In this document: positions 13,221-24,224 of the stretch, one piece after another
Position numbering within the stretch: the stretch's first letter is position 1
Layout of the letters: every line of letters begins with the position of its first letter
Assembly (NCBI GenBank): GCA_036873135.1
Contig: JAPTYO010000010.1
Location: 9,338,634 to 9,402,633, forward strand
From: Clarkia xantiana subsp. parviflora
Taxonomy: Eukaryota; Streptophyta; Magnoliopsida; Myrtales; Onagraceae
Length of the DNA: 64,000 nucleotides
Reading direction: 5' to 3'
Position numbers and translations under genes: made by a program
The notes under the pieces: model-generated
Told to the model about the DNA's origin: nothing
Seen by the model: only the letters and a program-made list of their open reading frames with translations
Databases searched by the model: none

Positions 13221-15155
13221 TATATATATATATATAATAAATCAAAAGGAAAGAGGGGACAAATTTGGAGTTGACACATCATCAACTTAGAGCACGACAT
13301 GTGGAATATCTATCTTCTATATATATAATAATTATCTATATCTATATATAATATAATTCTAATAGTTTACATAGAATTTTGACAAGTAACAAAATGAGTA
13401 TGTTACATGTCAATATAATGTTATTCTATTGGTCCATGTCAACTTAAGTATCTCTCCGATGACGTGTCGATTCCATGTAGACTAATATAAGCACTTAGAT
13501 TTCCTCCGAGCTTCCTAATTGCATGTTGAAAGCCGTTACATTATTTTGTCCATTTTTTGTTGTAAATTAATGGCAATCCACTATAAATAAATACTAAAAT
13601 TATTGAGACTTTTTTTTTGCCAATAAAAAGTTGAGTTTTTGCTAACCTTTTTTTAATAATTTTATTTTAATATTAGAACTATCGAGTTTGATATTAAATT
13701 TGGTTTTGGATAAATAATAGTATATGTATATTTTAATATCGAATATAATAACATATTAAGATGATATTTATTTCTTTAATTCATATTTTATTTCTCATTA
13801 CTATCAAATTTGTACAATTTTTTTTCTGGTTTATGTAAATAAAAAATATAGCATATATTTTATTTATCACGTGTAATATAATTAATTATTATAGTAGCGT
13901 AAAGAAGATTACTTAGATATAATTTTTTTTATCATTCATTAGATTTACATTTATTAATCATTTATCAATTCGAATATATGAATGCAAAATTAAATATATT
14001 AGTAAAATTATATAAGAAATATTATAAGTAATTTCATAGTAATTAAACTAAATTAGATATTATTATAAAAAATGATGATCGATTTGATTATACATATATG
14101 TGTTAATTTTTTTCGCCACAAAATATATGTTAACAGAAAAATAATTATGCATACTTGATTATTATACAATAGCCTAAAATTAAATTTTCTGTATATTAAT
14201 TGTTATATTTTATTTAATTTTATCAAATTTTTTATAAAAAAAATTAACTGTATAAGCACAAACAATACATCATTATAATAAAGTTGTAGGTTACAAAAAA
14301 GAAAAAGTATATAAATTAATTTATTTTTAATATATACATGAAATTAGTGTTAATTGTTAAACGTAACAGACAAAGAAAAAACAAAATTATTTTTAAGATT
14401 GAATGATCGGTTTTTTATTTATAAATATACTTTGGGGAACTTAACTTTCTATTGATATTATATTGATACATTTTTTTCTCACATTTATAAAAATAAATCC
14501 AAATTTCTATAATTGGATAAATAAAAATACTTGATAATATTTTTCTTTCATGAGAGTCGTATGCAATATTTGAAAAGTGTCATCGTTATTAATTTTAATT
14601 TTTATAATTATAAGTGTTTGTATTGTATGTAAATGTAACATTTGCATGATTATTTTTCATATAATCTAATTTGGATAGATTGTATAGAACTATGACAAGT
14701 AATAAAATGACGCACTTACATGTAAAAAGTGAAACGTCTTATTGGTCCATGTTTGTCTAATTCTTACCAATGAAGTGACAATTTCATGTGTACACTTATA
14801 CTAAGATAAAATTGCTCCAAAGCCTGTCATTCAATCTTAAAAAAAAAACAATTTATTTTTGGTAAGTTTCATTTAACAATATCAATTAATATTTTTAAAA
14901 TTAGTAATAATTATTTTGTAAGTTTCAATTAACAATATACTACATTCATTAAGTTATTACGATTAAAATTTTATTTATTACTGTTAAATCAATTTATATA
15001 CATTTTCTGTTGTGTTACCAACAACATTATTATATTGATGTATTACATATTATTAACATACATTTTGCAGTGAAAATAAAATAAATAAACATATATAAAT
15101 CAATATCATACATCTCAAGTCAACAGTATAGATCCTATTTTTACAATAAGTCCGA

Positions 15156-15198
<43 letters not shown>

Positions 15199-15520
15199 TT
15201 AATATTAACTATAATATTTCTTCGATAATATTACTGACATAATTATTTTTGTATTGATATTCAATTTGATTAAATGATTAAAAGAAATAGTAAAATTTGA
15301 AAGCGTAAATATTTATGTCTAAACAATCCAATTTAGACTACTAAAATAATCAATCATGTTATACATTTTTTTTTCTATTTATATCTATTTTCATGGAAAA
15401 GTTAATTTAATCTACTATTTGTTTCTAAATTTTTCTATTTAAATTATTTTAGTATCTTTAAACTACAATAATATAAAAATATCTTTTGCATACCGCGCAA
15501 AGCGCGGGCAAAATATCTAG
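13221..15520 (+). mobile_element. Helitron-like composite ending in hairpin plus CTAG
   Basis: The right end is typical of plant Helitrons. A 6-bp GC stem (15493-15498 with 15502-15507, loop AAA) is followed 9 nt later by CTAG at 15517-15520 and then T. Inside, 13370-13540 and 14676-14830 are diverged direct copies (shared phrases such as GACAAGTAA.AAAATGA and TATTGGTCCATGT), so two related elements are probably nested or tandem. At 13231-13313 sits one copy of the roughly 90-bp leader that recurs at 15521-15913. No Rep/helicase is visible, so the element is non-autonomous. The left border is uncertain. Confidence 0.55.
15156..15192. repeat. (TA)n microsatellite
   Basis: This is a TA run of about 36 bp inside the Helitron-like segment. 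Confidence 0.9.
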
Positions 15521-15913
15521 TATATAATAAATCAAAAGGAAAGAGAGGGGACAAACCTGGAGTTGACACATCATCAACTTAGAGCACGCCACGTGGAATA
15601 TCTATTTATACATCTATATCATCAACTTAGAGCACGCCACGTGGAATATCTATCTATATATCTATATATATAATAAATCGAAAGGAAAGAGAGGGGACAA
15701 CCTGGAGTTGACACATCATCAACTTAGAGCACGCCACGTAAAATATCTATATATCTATATCTATCTATATATCAACTTAGAGCACGCCAAGTAGAATATC
15801 TATATATCTATATCTATCTATATATATAATAAATCAAAAGGAAAGAGATGGGACAAACCTGGAGTTGACACATCATCAACTTAGAGCACGCCACGTGGAA
15901 TATCTATATATCT
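15521..15913 (+). repeat. Tandem truncated Helitron 5' leaders
   Basis: About three full and two partial copies of a leader of about 90 bp stand in a row (15521-15607, part at 15617-15650, 15668-15750, part at 15770-15800, 15823-15905). The shared core includes GGAAAGAGAGGGGACAA, CTGGAGTTGACACATCATC and AGAGCACGCCACGTGGAA. Short CTATATATCTATAT spacers join them. A further copy lies at 13231-13313. No hairpin/CTAG terminus follows the individual copies, so they look like 5' ends without bodies. Confidence 0.65.
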
Positions 15914-16890
15914 ATCTATATCTATCTATATATATAATAAAGGAAGAGGAAAGAGGTAGATGGATCCTCACTTTGCCACATCAGCATAGACAAAAATTCC
16001 CACGACGCCATGTCAGCATTAATAGGACAATTGGTAACCAATCAGATGTTGACACATCACCCTAAAGACTATTAAATCTAGCAAACTAACACATATGCAT
16101 TAATATATTGTTAAAAAAAATTAATTAAATCAAAATGGTTAAAAAAAATCAATTAAATCAGAGTTGTTACAAATAACTCAATTAAATCAATTTGTTGGCT
16201 GGGTTAGGCACACAATTTTGTTTATACTGTGCTAAAATGTTTTTTTTTTATTATCAATAGTTGTTTGATCTTATTTAGTTAATAAGAATTATATGAACTA
16301 TATTATATTTATCAGTTTGGTCAATGTAATTTGATCAAAATATTATTATATTTATTTACACAAACGCATTTGTAGTTACCTCACGTGGAGACAGAGAACA
16401 CATATACACGTTAAATAATGATTATTGTCAGTCTTTTTTTTTATAAAAAAAATAACTGCACAAGTTTGAGAAAAAGAATCTTCATTTTTTTTATGTTCTC
16501 AATACTATATAAACAACTAACCATAGCTATATATATATTTTTTTTTTATCAAATCTATCTCATTAACTAATCAACGACCCCGCGCAGAACTCGAAATGTT
16601 AATATGAACAGAAACGGTACCCTACATACTACGTTCATATCTTTCATTTATTTTATAAAAAATGTATAGAAGTTTAAGTATAATGATTTTTATAATATAA
16701 TAATCTCTTACTATATAAATAGCAAATTGATCGCTATAATTTTGTCAATATTTTTATGGTATCTAAACAAATATATACTTATGAAGTATAAAAAATTCTT
16801 ATAGTGTCACTTTTTTGTAGAAATTTTTTCTTTAAAAATTTATATTTCAAACTTTCTTACACCCGCGCGTAGCGCGGGTTTAGGACCTAG
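15914..16890 (+). mobile_element. Non-autonomous Helitron
   Basis: The 3' terminus is clear: a 7-bp stem CCCGCGC/GCGCGGG (16862-16868 with 16872-16878, loop GTA), 8 nt, then CTAG at 16887-16890 followed by host T. The 5' side starts within TCTATATATATAATAAAGG near 15920 and continues with a leader rich in CACATCAGCA and GACACATCA. The length is about 970 bp and no protein is encoded. The exact 5' TC is uncertain because TA-rich repeats adjoin it. Confidence 0.65.
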
Positions 16891-17329
16891 TATCTATATA
16901 TATCCAAGGAACCTGTTTGGTTGTTGGTCTTTCTTATAATTGGTGGTTAAGAGAGAAAATAAATGTGATCCAACTGGCCAAGTCTATGCTAAAATAAATT
17001 GCTCGGCCAGAAATTAAGATTCATGGTAAAGTTTATGAAAAATGGGCCTCTTTTCTATTTTGAATGAGATTCTTTTAAAACAAAAACAGGGTTTATATAT
17101 ATTAAATTTTTCTTCAAAATTAAAACAGTGGTCCTATTACAAATTCTCGAAATGGGACAAGTATTTTAATGGTAAGATTAAAAGAAACATTCTTTAATGT
17201 CATGTTAAGAAAGTTATACTCGAGCCTAAAATTCTCTAATTGTTCATTCTACAGAAAGATGCATGTACGTCCTTTTGTTTGTTGTCATTATCATAAGGAA
17301 AAAGTTTCTCCTCCATACATGTATTTATA

Positions 17330-17537
17330 AGGGTCATGTTAATTGACCCTAGTTTTTTTTTTTTTTTAATATATTTATTTTGCTTTCGCAAGTTCGGACC
17401 GGGAGCGTTAAGGTTAAAGTCCTCCCAAGGCGGCGTCTCCGGCGGTTTTTTACCTCGGGTTGCCCACGGGGAACACAAATCGCTTTACCAGTTGGTCCAA
17501 CCAACCTTGGATAATTTACCCTAGTTTCTTGTAGTCG
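17330..17537. mobile_element. CACTA transposon right-terminus remnant
   Basis: When the SINE at 17353-17511 is ignored, the sequence reads TTAATTGACCCTAG followed by TTTCTTGTAGTC. This is nearly the same as the right end of the complete CACTA element (33524-33547, ending TTTCTTGTAGTG). No matching left end was found nearby, so this is a terminal fragment. Confidence 0.5.
17353..17511 (-). mobile_element. SINE-like retroposon with poly(A) and target duplication
   Basis: On the minus strand a unit of about 159 bp begins TCCAAGGTTGG and ends in a run of 15 A (T run at 17353-17367 on plus). It is flanked by 13-bp direct repeats, TAATTGACCCTAG (17340-17352) and TAATTTACCCTAG (17512-17524), differing at one base. 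Length, A tail and long duplication fit a SINE. I could not assign confident Pol III A and B boxes. Confidence 0.65.
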
Positions 17538-17644
17538 AATATATATTGCCCCAAATCCAATTTGCGTGTTTACTGTGTTTGTTTTGCTAAAAACACCGCC
17601 TTTCAAGTTATATGACAATGTTTTAATTACCCTTTTTAACAATA

Positions 17645-18927
17645 TGTTGGATCTGGAAATACCGAGTTGTTTTCCACGGTGTCTCCGAGCTCCTTAGTCT
17701 TCGAATTCCGAGCACGCACCTACAAAAAGGGACAATGCCAGGGCGAACCCCGGCGATCCCTCTCCGACGGTCAAATTAGTAACCGTTCATATAAAGAGAG
17801 ATCACTATTGTATATAATTTTTCATATATCAAATGTTAATCATAGGATTCTTTATATAAAATAATAGAATAACTATTATGGTATATAGCCATTTATTGAC
17901 GATGGCCGTTATGGTAACAGAATATTTAGGCAATTACTATTATGGTAGTTGAATATTAATAGCTGATTGACCGTTATGGCATCAGACTATTTATAGTTAA
18001 TACCTATTATGGTATCAAATAAATATGTTTATATCAATGGTTAAGAACCTATGAAAGGTCTGAACTATCACCCATGTTAACGGGAGAGGTCTGAAATTTA
18101 AAAAGTTAATAACAGAGGTCTGAAATTTCAATTTTGTTGATTTGAGGTTTTCCGTCCATTTTTAGGGTTAAATTTAACAGAATTGTGTGAAATGACATTT
18201 TTGCCCCATTAGTATTTTGTTTTATTTAATATTTTATTTAAGGAAATGTGAAATGACAATTTTACCCCTAAAGTCAAACTAAAACCACCCAACTCCGGCC
18301 ACCACCACCCGACTCCGGCCACCACCACCCGACTCCGGCAACCACCACCTCGACTCCGACGACCACCACCTCGGCTCCGGCGACCCGACTCCGGCCACCA
18401 CCTCGGCAAAAAAGCTCCGATCGGGGCAAAAAAGCTCCGATCGGGGCCAAAAAGCTCCGATCGGGGCCAAAAAAGCTCCGATCGGAGCTCAATCGGGGCC
18501 GGTGGCTCCGATCGGAGCCCAATCGGGGTCGGTGGCTCCGATTTTGGCCCAATCGGAGCCTTGGTGGTGGTCGCCGGAGTACGGTGGTGGTCGCCGGAGT
18601 ACGGTGGTGGTCGCCGGAGTACGATTGGTGGTCGCCGGAGTACCGTGGTGGCTTCAAGGGCATTTTGGTCTTTTCACTCCATGCATGTGAGGGGCACACT
18701 TGATAAAAGGGCATTTTTTGAATTTTATTTAATTTCCGATCACATGCCAAGCATGTGACCAACTTCCGTTAGTTTTAACGGAAAAAACTAACGGAGACCG
18801 CTGTTATCAACAAAACAGAAATTTCAGACCTCTGTTATTAACTTTTTAAATTTCAGACCTCTCCCGTTAACATGGGTGATAGTTCAGACCTTTCATAGGT
18901 TCTTAACCCTTATATCAATATCCATCA
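17645..18927 (-). repeat. 3' LTR (interrupted) of the 17645-24224 element
   Basis: It is the same 402-bp sequence as 23823-24224 once the 872-bp insert at 18038-18909 and its 9-bp duplication are removed. Immediately to its right, TTTGCCCCCGAGG on plus is the reverse complement of the polypurine tract. Confidence 0.85.
18038..18909. mobile_element. Mutator-like foldback element inserted in an LTR
   Basis: The terminal inverted repeats are about 90 bp, starting (T)GGTTAAGAACCTATG and containing GAGGTCTGAAATTT. The flanking 9-bp duplication is TTATATCAA (18029-18037 and 18910-18918). The partner LTR at 24205-24224 preserves the empty site, which proves the boundaries. The interior is GC-rich and carries three kinds of short tandem repeat: ACCACCACCCGACTCCGGCC-like units, AAAAAGCTCCGATCGGGGC-like units and GGTGGTGGTCGCCGGAGTAC units. 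A 9-bp duplication with long TIRs fits the MULE superfamily. No transposase is encoded. Long reading frames inside are products of the repeats. Confidence 0.85.
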
Positions 18928-18994
18928 TTTGCCCCCGAGGCTGATGGAGGCTTTGCCTGCATTAGGCTCTGAGTTAAATGAACCTGCATCCATT

Positions 18995-19560
18995 ACACAA
19001 TAATTCATATTACAATATATTACTCTATTGGAGCATGATCGTCTCTTTGTACGATCGACTATGGAGGACGGTTTGTCTACTGACCCTTATATTACTCTCT
19101 TGGAGCTTTTATGGACGATCGTCTCTTTGTACGATCGACTATGGAGGGCAGTTTGTCTACCGACCATTATATTACTCTCTTGGAGCTTTTATGGACGATC
19201 GTCTCTTTCTACGATCGACTATGGAGGGCAGTTTGTCTACCGACCCTTATATTACTCTCTTGGAGCTTTTATGGACGATCGTCTCTTTGTACGATCGACT
19301 ATGGAGGGTGGTTTGTCTACCGACCCTTTATTTTACTCACTTGGAGTGTTTATGGACGATCGTCTCTTTGTACGATCGACTATGGAGGGTGGTTTATCTA
19401 CCGACCCTTATATTACTCCCTTGGAGCTTTGTGGTCGATCGTCGCTTCGTACGACCGACTATGGAGGGTGGTCTGTCTAAAGACCCTTATATTACTCTCT
19501 TGGAGTAGTTTATGGATGACCGCCTCTTTGGACGGACACTTATAAAGGGTGGTTTGTCCA
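18995..19560. repeat. Tandem array of about 80-bp units
   Basis: About seven copies of an 80-81 bp unit contain GATCGTCTCTTTGTACGATC and GACTATGGAGGG (anchor at about 19037, 19117, 19197, 19277, 19358 and 19437). Each unit holds palindromic CGATCG motifs. Overlapping reading frames here arise from the array, not a gene. Confidence 0.85.
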
Positions 19561-19734
19561 CCAACCCGTTCATGTAAAATATTACTCTTTTTGGAGTAGT
19601 TTAGGGATAACCGTCTCTTTGGACGGACACCTTTGCATGAATGACGTCTGTATCTCCATCGCCCGATGATCCTTTAGATATATATGTAAGCATAATAACC
19701 AACTTGGAGATTCATAGAAATAATAACCATTTTG

Positions 19735-19945
19735 CGACCATGATCATGATAGCCGTTTTGAAAGTCGTGGACATGATAGCCACTAAAAGATATGCTGACA
19801 TGATAGCCACCTTGATGTAACAAGATCTCATTTCTTGTGGACATGATAGCCACCTTGATGTTCATGGATATGATAGCCACCTTGATGTTCATGGATATGA
19901 TAGCCACCTTGATGTTCGTGGACATGATAGCCACTTTTGAGGTTC
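19735..19945. repeat. Tandem array of 27-bp units
   Basis: Units of the type GATAGCCACCTTGATGTTCA repeat with a 27-bp period, best preserved at 19845-19930. They lie inside the non-autonomous LTR element. Confidence 0.8.
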
Positions 19946-19994
19946 GTGGTTGTAAATATAATATGGCTTCGCGCCTGATCGAATGACCACTGTT

Positions 19995-20400
19995 GTAGGA
20001 GTAATATACATTTACACTTGATTGGGAAATCATAATGTAATATGGAAATAATATGATCACTGGATTATGGCGGTAGGAGTGATATACCTACACACCTGAT
20101 CGAGGAATCGTAATATAATATGGAAATAATATGGCGATAAGCCTGATCACCTGATCATGATGGTAGGAGTGATATACCTACGAATCTGACGTCGTAATAT
20201 GAATAATCAAACGTGGCATGAGTGATATACCTACGCGCCTAATGTCGTAATAGGAATAGTCAAGGCGGCATGAGTGATATACATGCGCACCTGATGTCGT
20301 AATAGGAATAGTCAGGGCGGCAGGAGTGATATACCTGCACGCCTGAGAGTTGTTGTAGTTACAGTAGCAGCAGGAGTGATATACCCGCGTACTTGATAGA
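19995..20400. repeat. Tandem array of about 52-bp units
   Basis: GAGTGATATAC recurs at about 20008, 20076, 20167, 20220, 20271, 20325 and 20374, with GTCGTAATA and a CGCACCTGAT-like phrase between. The right part has a period near 52 bp and the left units are longer. Confidence 0.75.
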
Positions 20401-20550
20401 TTTCGAGCTTTGGGCATAACACATTGGTGGTTCCCAGAAGCTACTTGTAATTTTTATAAGGGGTGATGGTTCCCTATAAATGGTTAGGTCTTCTTGTTGC
20501 AACTCCTGGTAGGTCTTTCGTCGTTTTATACGTTTGTGCGACAGGTATAA

Positions 20551-20662
20551 AGATCATGGCCGCATGTTGTAAGTAAACTACGCACTTGATCATGGCCGCA
20601 TGTTGTAAGTAAACTATGCACTTGATCATGGCCGCATGTTGTAAGTAAACTACGCACTTGAT
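20551..20662. repeat. Three tandem copies of a 37-bp unit
   Basis: GATCATGGCCGCATGTTGTA followed by AGTAAACTACGCACTT occurs three times in a row. This is another internal array of the same LTR element. Confidence 0.85.
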
Positions 20663-20949
20663 ATAAAAACTTGGGGGATGACTTTCCTGCTATGTAGAGG
20701 TTGTCCAGTTGCCCCCATGCCTTTAGTTTAGGGGCGTGCATTGCAGCATATCCTCCCATCGTTGTGGGTTTTCTTTTCCCACGTTGTGGGTATATTTGAG
20801 TACTGAGATACGTAAGAGGGTGCGTGTATTGGACGCTCGTGTCCTCTTGATCTAGTCGTTGTATACTCGGATATACACTTTGGAGGCTTGCTCCTTTATT
20901 TTCTCTTCCTGTCCATAGGATGTCAGATTCGGCAATCATTAGTTATGAA

Positions 20950-23620
20950 TTTTCATAGACATATGCATTATATAAATTCATAATCATTTGAATTTTTCAA
21001 AGCAAGCCATAGATAATAAATAGTGTAGGGAATAAATGCTTCCCTGATTTCGGCGTTTCGTGACGCCTGTTGACTGCTTTTGACAGTCGTTGACTATTAT
21101 TGACCAGTTTGACTACTGTCGAACTGTTTCATTGATGTTGACCGGTTTGGTCAGTTTTGACCGACATGATGCAGTTTTGAGGGATCTATATATATATATA
21201 TCATGCCCCCAAACCAAGGAGGGGTGTCGCCTCTTCTTGGTTTATATAACATGCCTTAAGACAACACATGATGTGGATGTAACATATTAGATAAAATAAT
21301 GATATAATCATTCGTACATGTATGCATATACAAATGCCCCCTTACGTTACTAGTTTATGATAGATCTATACATGTAGCATTTTGATGTGTCGATCAGACA
21401 CTAATAAAGTGTCATGGACTCCTCGTGACTATTTTCATATGAATTAACAAGTAATGTTTTACACAATCGTTGATGAAACATGCATGCGACACTTGGGAAA
21501 GTCCTTATTCATTTCTAATTATTAATCATCGTATGATATATTAGACATTTATGCCCCTCACACTTATAAGTTTCTAGTAAAGCGGGTTGGTCAACATCAA
21601 CTGCCGAGTGACGTGATGTCTAAAAGGCGTTGATTAGATCGATATTTGATTTCATGATAATGCCTATGTTTTAACTGATAGGTTATCCTAGTTAACTATG
21701 CATATTTATGCTCAAATTTATATGAATTAGCACATGCATAGAGGCAAATAATTCAGCAAATAAGCATCTCAGCAAACAGTTCCTATATGCGTTTGTCTTA
21801 GCAACGACATCAAAGAGATAGCTAACTCTTGTAAATAAATAAGAGACTTATCTTGTTAGCTTAGCTAGTAAGCTTCTCGAAGGCGAGCTTTTAGCTGTGG
21901 AGTGTTGAGCATCAAACGAGCTTTGATATTAGTCAGTAACTTAGACGAACGATGGTTGTGTGCACTTTGTCTTTAAGCTTCCATGCATTTCAAAGTCTAT
22001 GCCCCTTAGCTGGCAGTTTAATTTCATCTGCTTGCTAAGATTCCCTTCATATAACAACAGTACAAAGGTAGATTATTATGTAACGATGTGTAAAATATAG
22101 ATGACTATATCAAATATAATAATAAAATGCGAGTATAATGACAACTTCCCTGAATTTGAAGAATTCAATCTCATGACTCGCGACGAGCCCGATAAGAGCG
22201 ATTTTGACATCCTAGTTTGCCCTTTTGATTTGGTGGTTTGACCACTGGTTGACCGGTTTAGCAAATGTTGGGCGGTTGAAACTAGTTATGTCGCTATCGA
22301 CTGGTTGGATTGCTGTTGGCAAGTTGAACCATTGTTGACCGACTGAACCGTTGTTGACGGGTTTGACCTAGGTTGACCGGTTCAGTCGATTCCGGGAGCC
22401 CAGCTTTTGGAGTCTTGGGCGAAGACCCGTTTGGTCTCTTTATAGGCCCACTAGGAGTCATGGGTCAATGCAGCTTCAGTCTCGTTCTTCAATTGACCGA
22501 ATAAGGAGACCCACTTCTTGAAGCCCATCTATCCATGTCCATGAAGGACACCTCGGTGAAGCGTGTCACTCAGGTGGGGCGTTGAGATTCTCGTTCAGTG
22601 GAGCAACGTCATCTCGTTCACCCTCTCCCCGGAGCCGCCCGCTCTCGAAGCATGTTGCGGTCTTTTTGAACAATTTAATCCACGGCCAATTCAAAAGGGC
22701 CACGCCATGTCAATTTTTGTCACTTGAATGGGCCACTAATGGGCGAAGCCCACCAGGTTAATTTTTTTTGACCCCATTGGACAGTCCTTCCTTCTACGAC
22801 TGTGAAGCGAAAGTTGATGGCGACGGAGCTTTTCAAAGGTAGAGTGGGGCTCTCACAGCTCCGTCGGTAAATCGTAGCCAAGCTCCTTGATGGCGATCTC
22901 GTTCAGTATCGGAGGTGAGCTCCGGACAGCTCTGTGAGGCTAATTCCGCGTCTTTGAACTTCGAATGTGGTGCATCCACAGATCCGTGGAGTCCATGAAC
23001 TTCATGATCTAAGAGGAGCTCCAGGATCGAGCTACCCCGGTTTAAGATCTAGTCATAGGAGGTGTTCAAGCAGAGGGCAAGTTTCGATCGAGGACGAACG
23101 CTTCCATCTCTTCCACGTCGAGGTTTGTTGCTCCGCCTTGACAGATGGGGATCGCCATGTCGAAGGCGTTTCTCTCTCGGTGAGCGTGAATGTTGATGTG
23201 TTTCTATCTTTTATCGCCATTTCTTCGGCTCCGTCATCACCTCTACCGTCACTTCCGACCCCGAAGTCGCTTCCAACTAGATCAACACCATCACCGACTT
23301 CCTTGACCGATTTAAAGATCACGTCGTCGTACTGGGCGTTCAGAGGAAGATCTTGGATGCGACGATAACGGAGGATAGTGGTCGGGAACTATAACGCCAG
23401 GGAGTTGGCTGGGTGTCTTTGTGAATGATCGCAGATGACAAGCGGTAAACGAATACGAATCAAGCTCCAGAAGAGTTGGGCTGAGACGTTTCTAGAGATC
23501 TGAGAAAACGTACTGATCGCAAACTTTCAAAATCAAATCAAGTATTCGAGGATTTCTCTTTTTAACATGATATATCTTTTCCATGAGAAAAATAAAACTA
23601 GAACCGAAGACTTATATGCC
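20950..23620. other. Internal region of the LTR element without a recognised gene
   Basis: Short TTGACCGGTTTGAC-like repeats occur at 21060-21180 and 22230-22390, and 22400-23600 is GC-richer. Frames of up to about 130 codons occur, but none resembles gag, protease, RT or integrase, and they overlap in opposite strands. I call this noncoding cargo. Confidence 0.5.
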
Positions 23621-23803
23621 AGCGGAGTCAACGGTGGTGGCTGTTTGGTCGGACGAAGGTGGCCGTGTAAGCCAGATGTCGGCGGAACCAATATCTTCTG
23701 TGACTTTGCCAATCTCTTGGTTGCCTAGGTGCGTGCCCATATCTTGGTGCTAGGAACCCAAAATTTGAGATTCTTACGGAACCGGACATGACTAATTGTC
23801 CGA

Positions 23804-23821
23804 TTCCCACGGACGGCGCCA
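23804..23821 (-). promoter_or_regulatory. Primer binding site of the 17645-24224 element
   Basis: On the minus strand TGGCGCCGTCCGTGGGAA begins one base after the LTR end CCAACA. TGGCGCCGT starts are characteristic tRNA primer sites of plant LTR elements. This fixes the element's orientation as minus. Confidence 0.75.
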
Positions 23822-23822
23822 A

Positions 23823-24224
23823 TGTTGGATATGGAAATACCGAGTTGTTTTCCACGGTGTCTCCGAGCTCCTTAGTCTTCGAATTCCGAGCACGCACCTA
23901 CAAAAAGGGACAATGCCAGGGCGAACCCCGGCGATCCCTCTCCGACGGTCAAATTAGTAACCGTTCATATAAAGAGAGATCACTATTGTATATAATATTT
24001 CATATATCAAATGTTAATCATAGGATTCTTTATATAAAATAATAGAATAACTATTATGGTATATAGCCATTTATTGACGATGACCATTATGGTAACAAAA
24101 TATTTAGGCAATTACTATTATGGTAGTTGAATATTAATAGCTAATTGACCGTTATGGCATCAGATTATTTATAGTTAATACCTATTATGGTATCAAATAA
24201 ATATGTTTATATCAATATCCATCA
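23823..24224 (-). repeat. 5' LTR of the 17645-24224 element
   Basis: This is the uninterrupted 402-bp LTR, with TG and CA ends (TGTTGG on the left, CATCA on the right on plus). It preserves the empty target TTATATCAA of the foldback insertion in its partner. Confidence 0.85.

Larger units (their letters stand above)
17645..24224 (-). mobile_element. Non-autonomous LTR retrotransposon (minus-oriented, LARD-like)
   Basis: Two 402-bp LTRs bound the element, 23823-24224 (5' LTR in element orientation) and 17645-18037 plus 18919-18927 (3' LTR, split by a foldback insertion). Read on the minus strand the LTR begins TGATGGATA and ends CCAACA. A primer-binding-site-like TGGCGCCGTCCGTGGGAA follows the 5' LTR, and a purine tract, GGGGGCAAA, precedes the 3' LTR. 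The internal part (18928-23822) encodes no recognisable gag or pol; it is a series of tandem arrays plus GC-richer unique DNA near the PBS. The element therefore depends on proteins made elsewhere. The LTRs differ at about 7 of 402 sites by my reading, which suggests a fairly young insertion. The 5-bp flanks (CAATA and CATAC) do not match, so no clean target duplication is seen. Confidence 0.8.

Noticed and set aside
18209..18762. Frames up to 162 codons in both strands
   Set aside because: They translate the GC-rich short tandem repeats within a foldback element and overlap on opposite strands.
18978..19545. Frames of 144-176 codons with repeating sequence
   Set aside because: Three frames stay open together because the 80-81 bp array lacks stops; not a gene.
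22967..23368. 133-codon plus frame and 89-codon minus frame as possible gag
   Set aside because: No gag motif or zinc knuckle; overlapping frames in opposite directions in a non-autonomous element.
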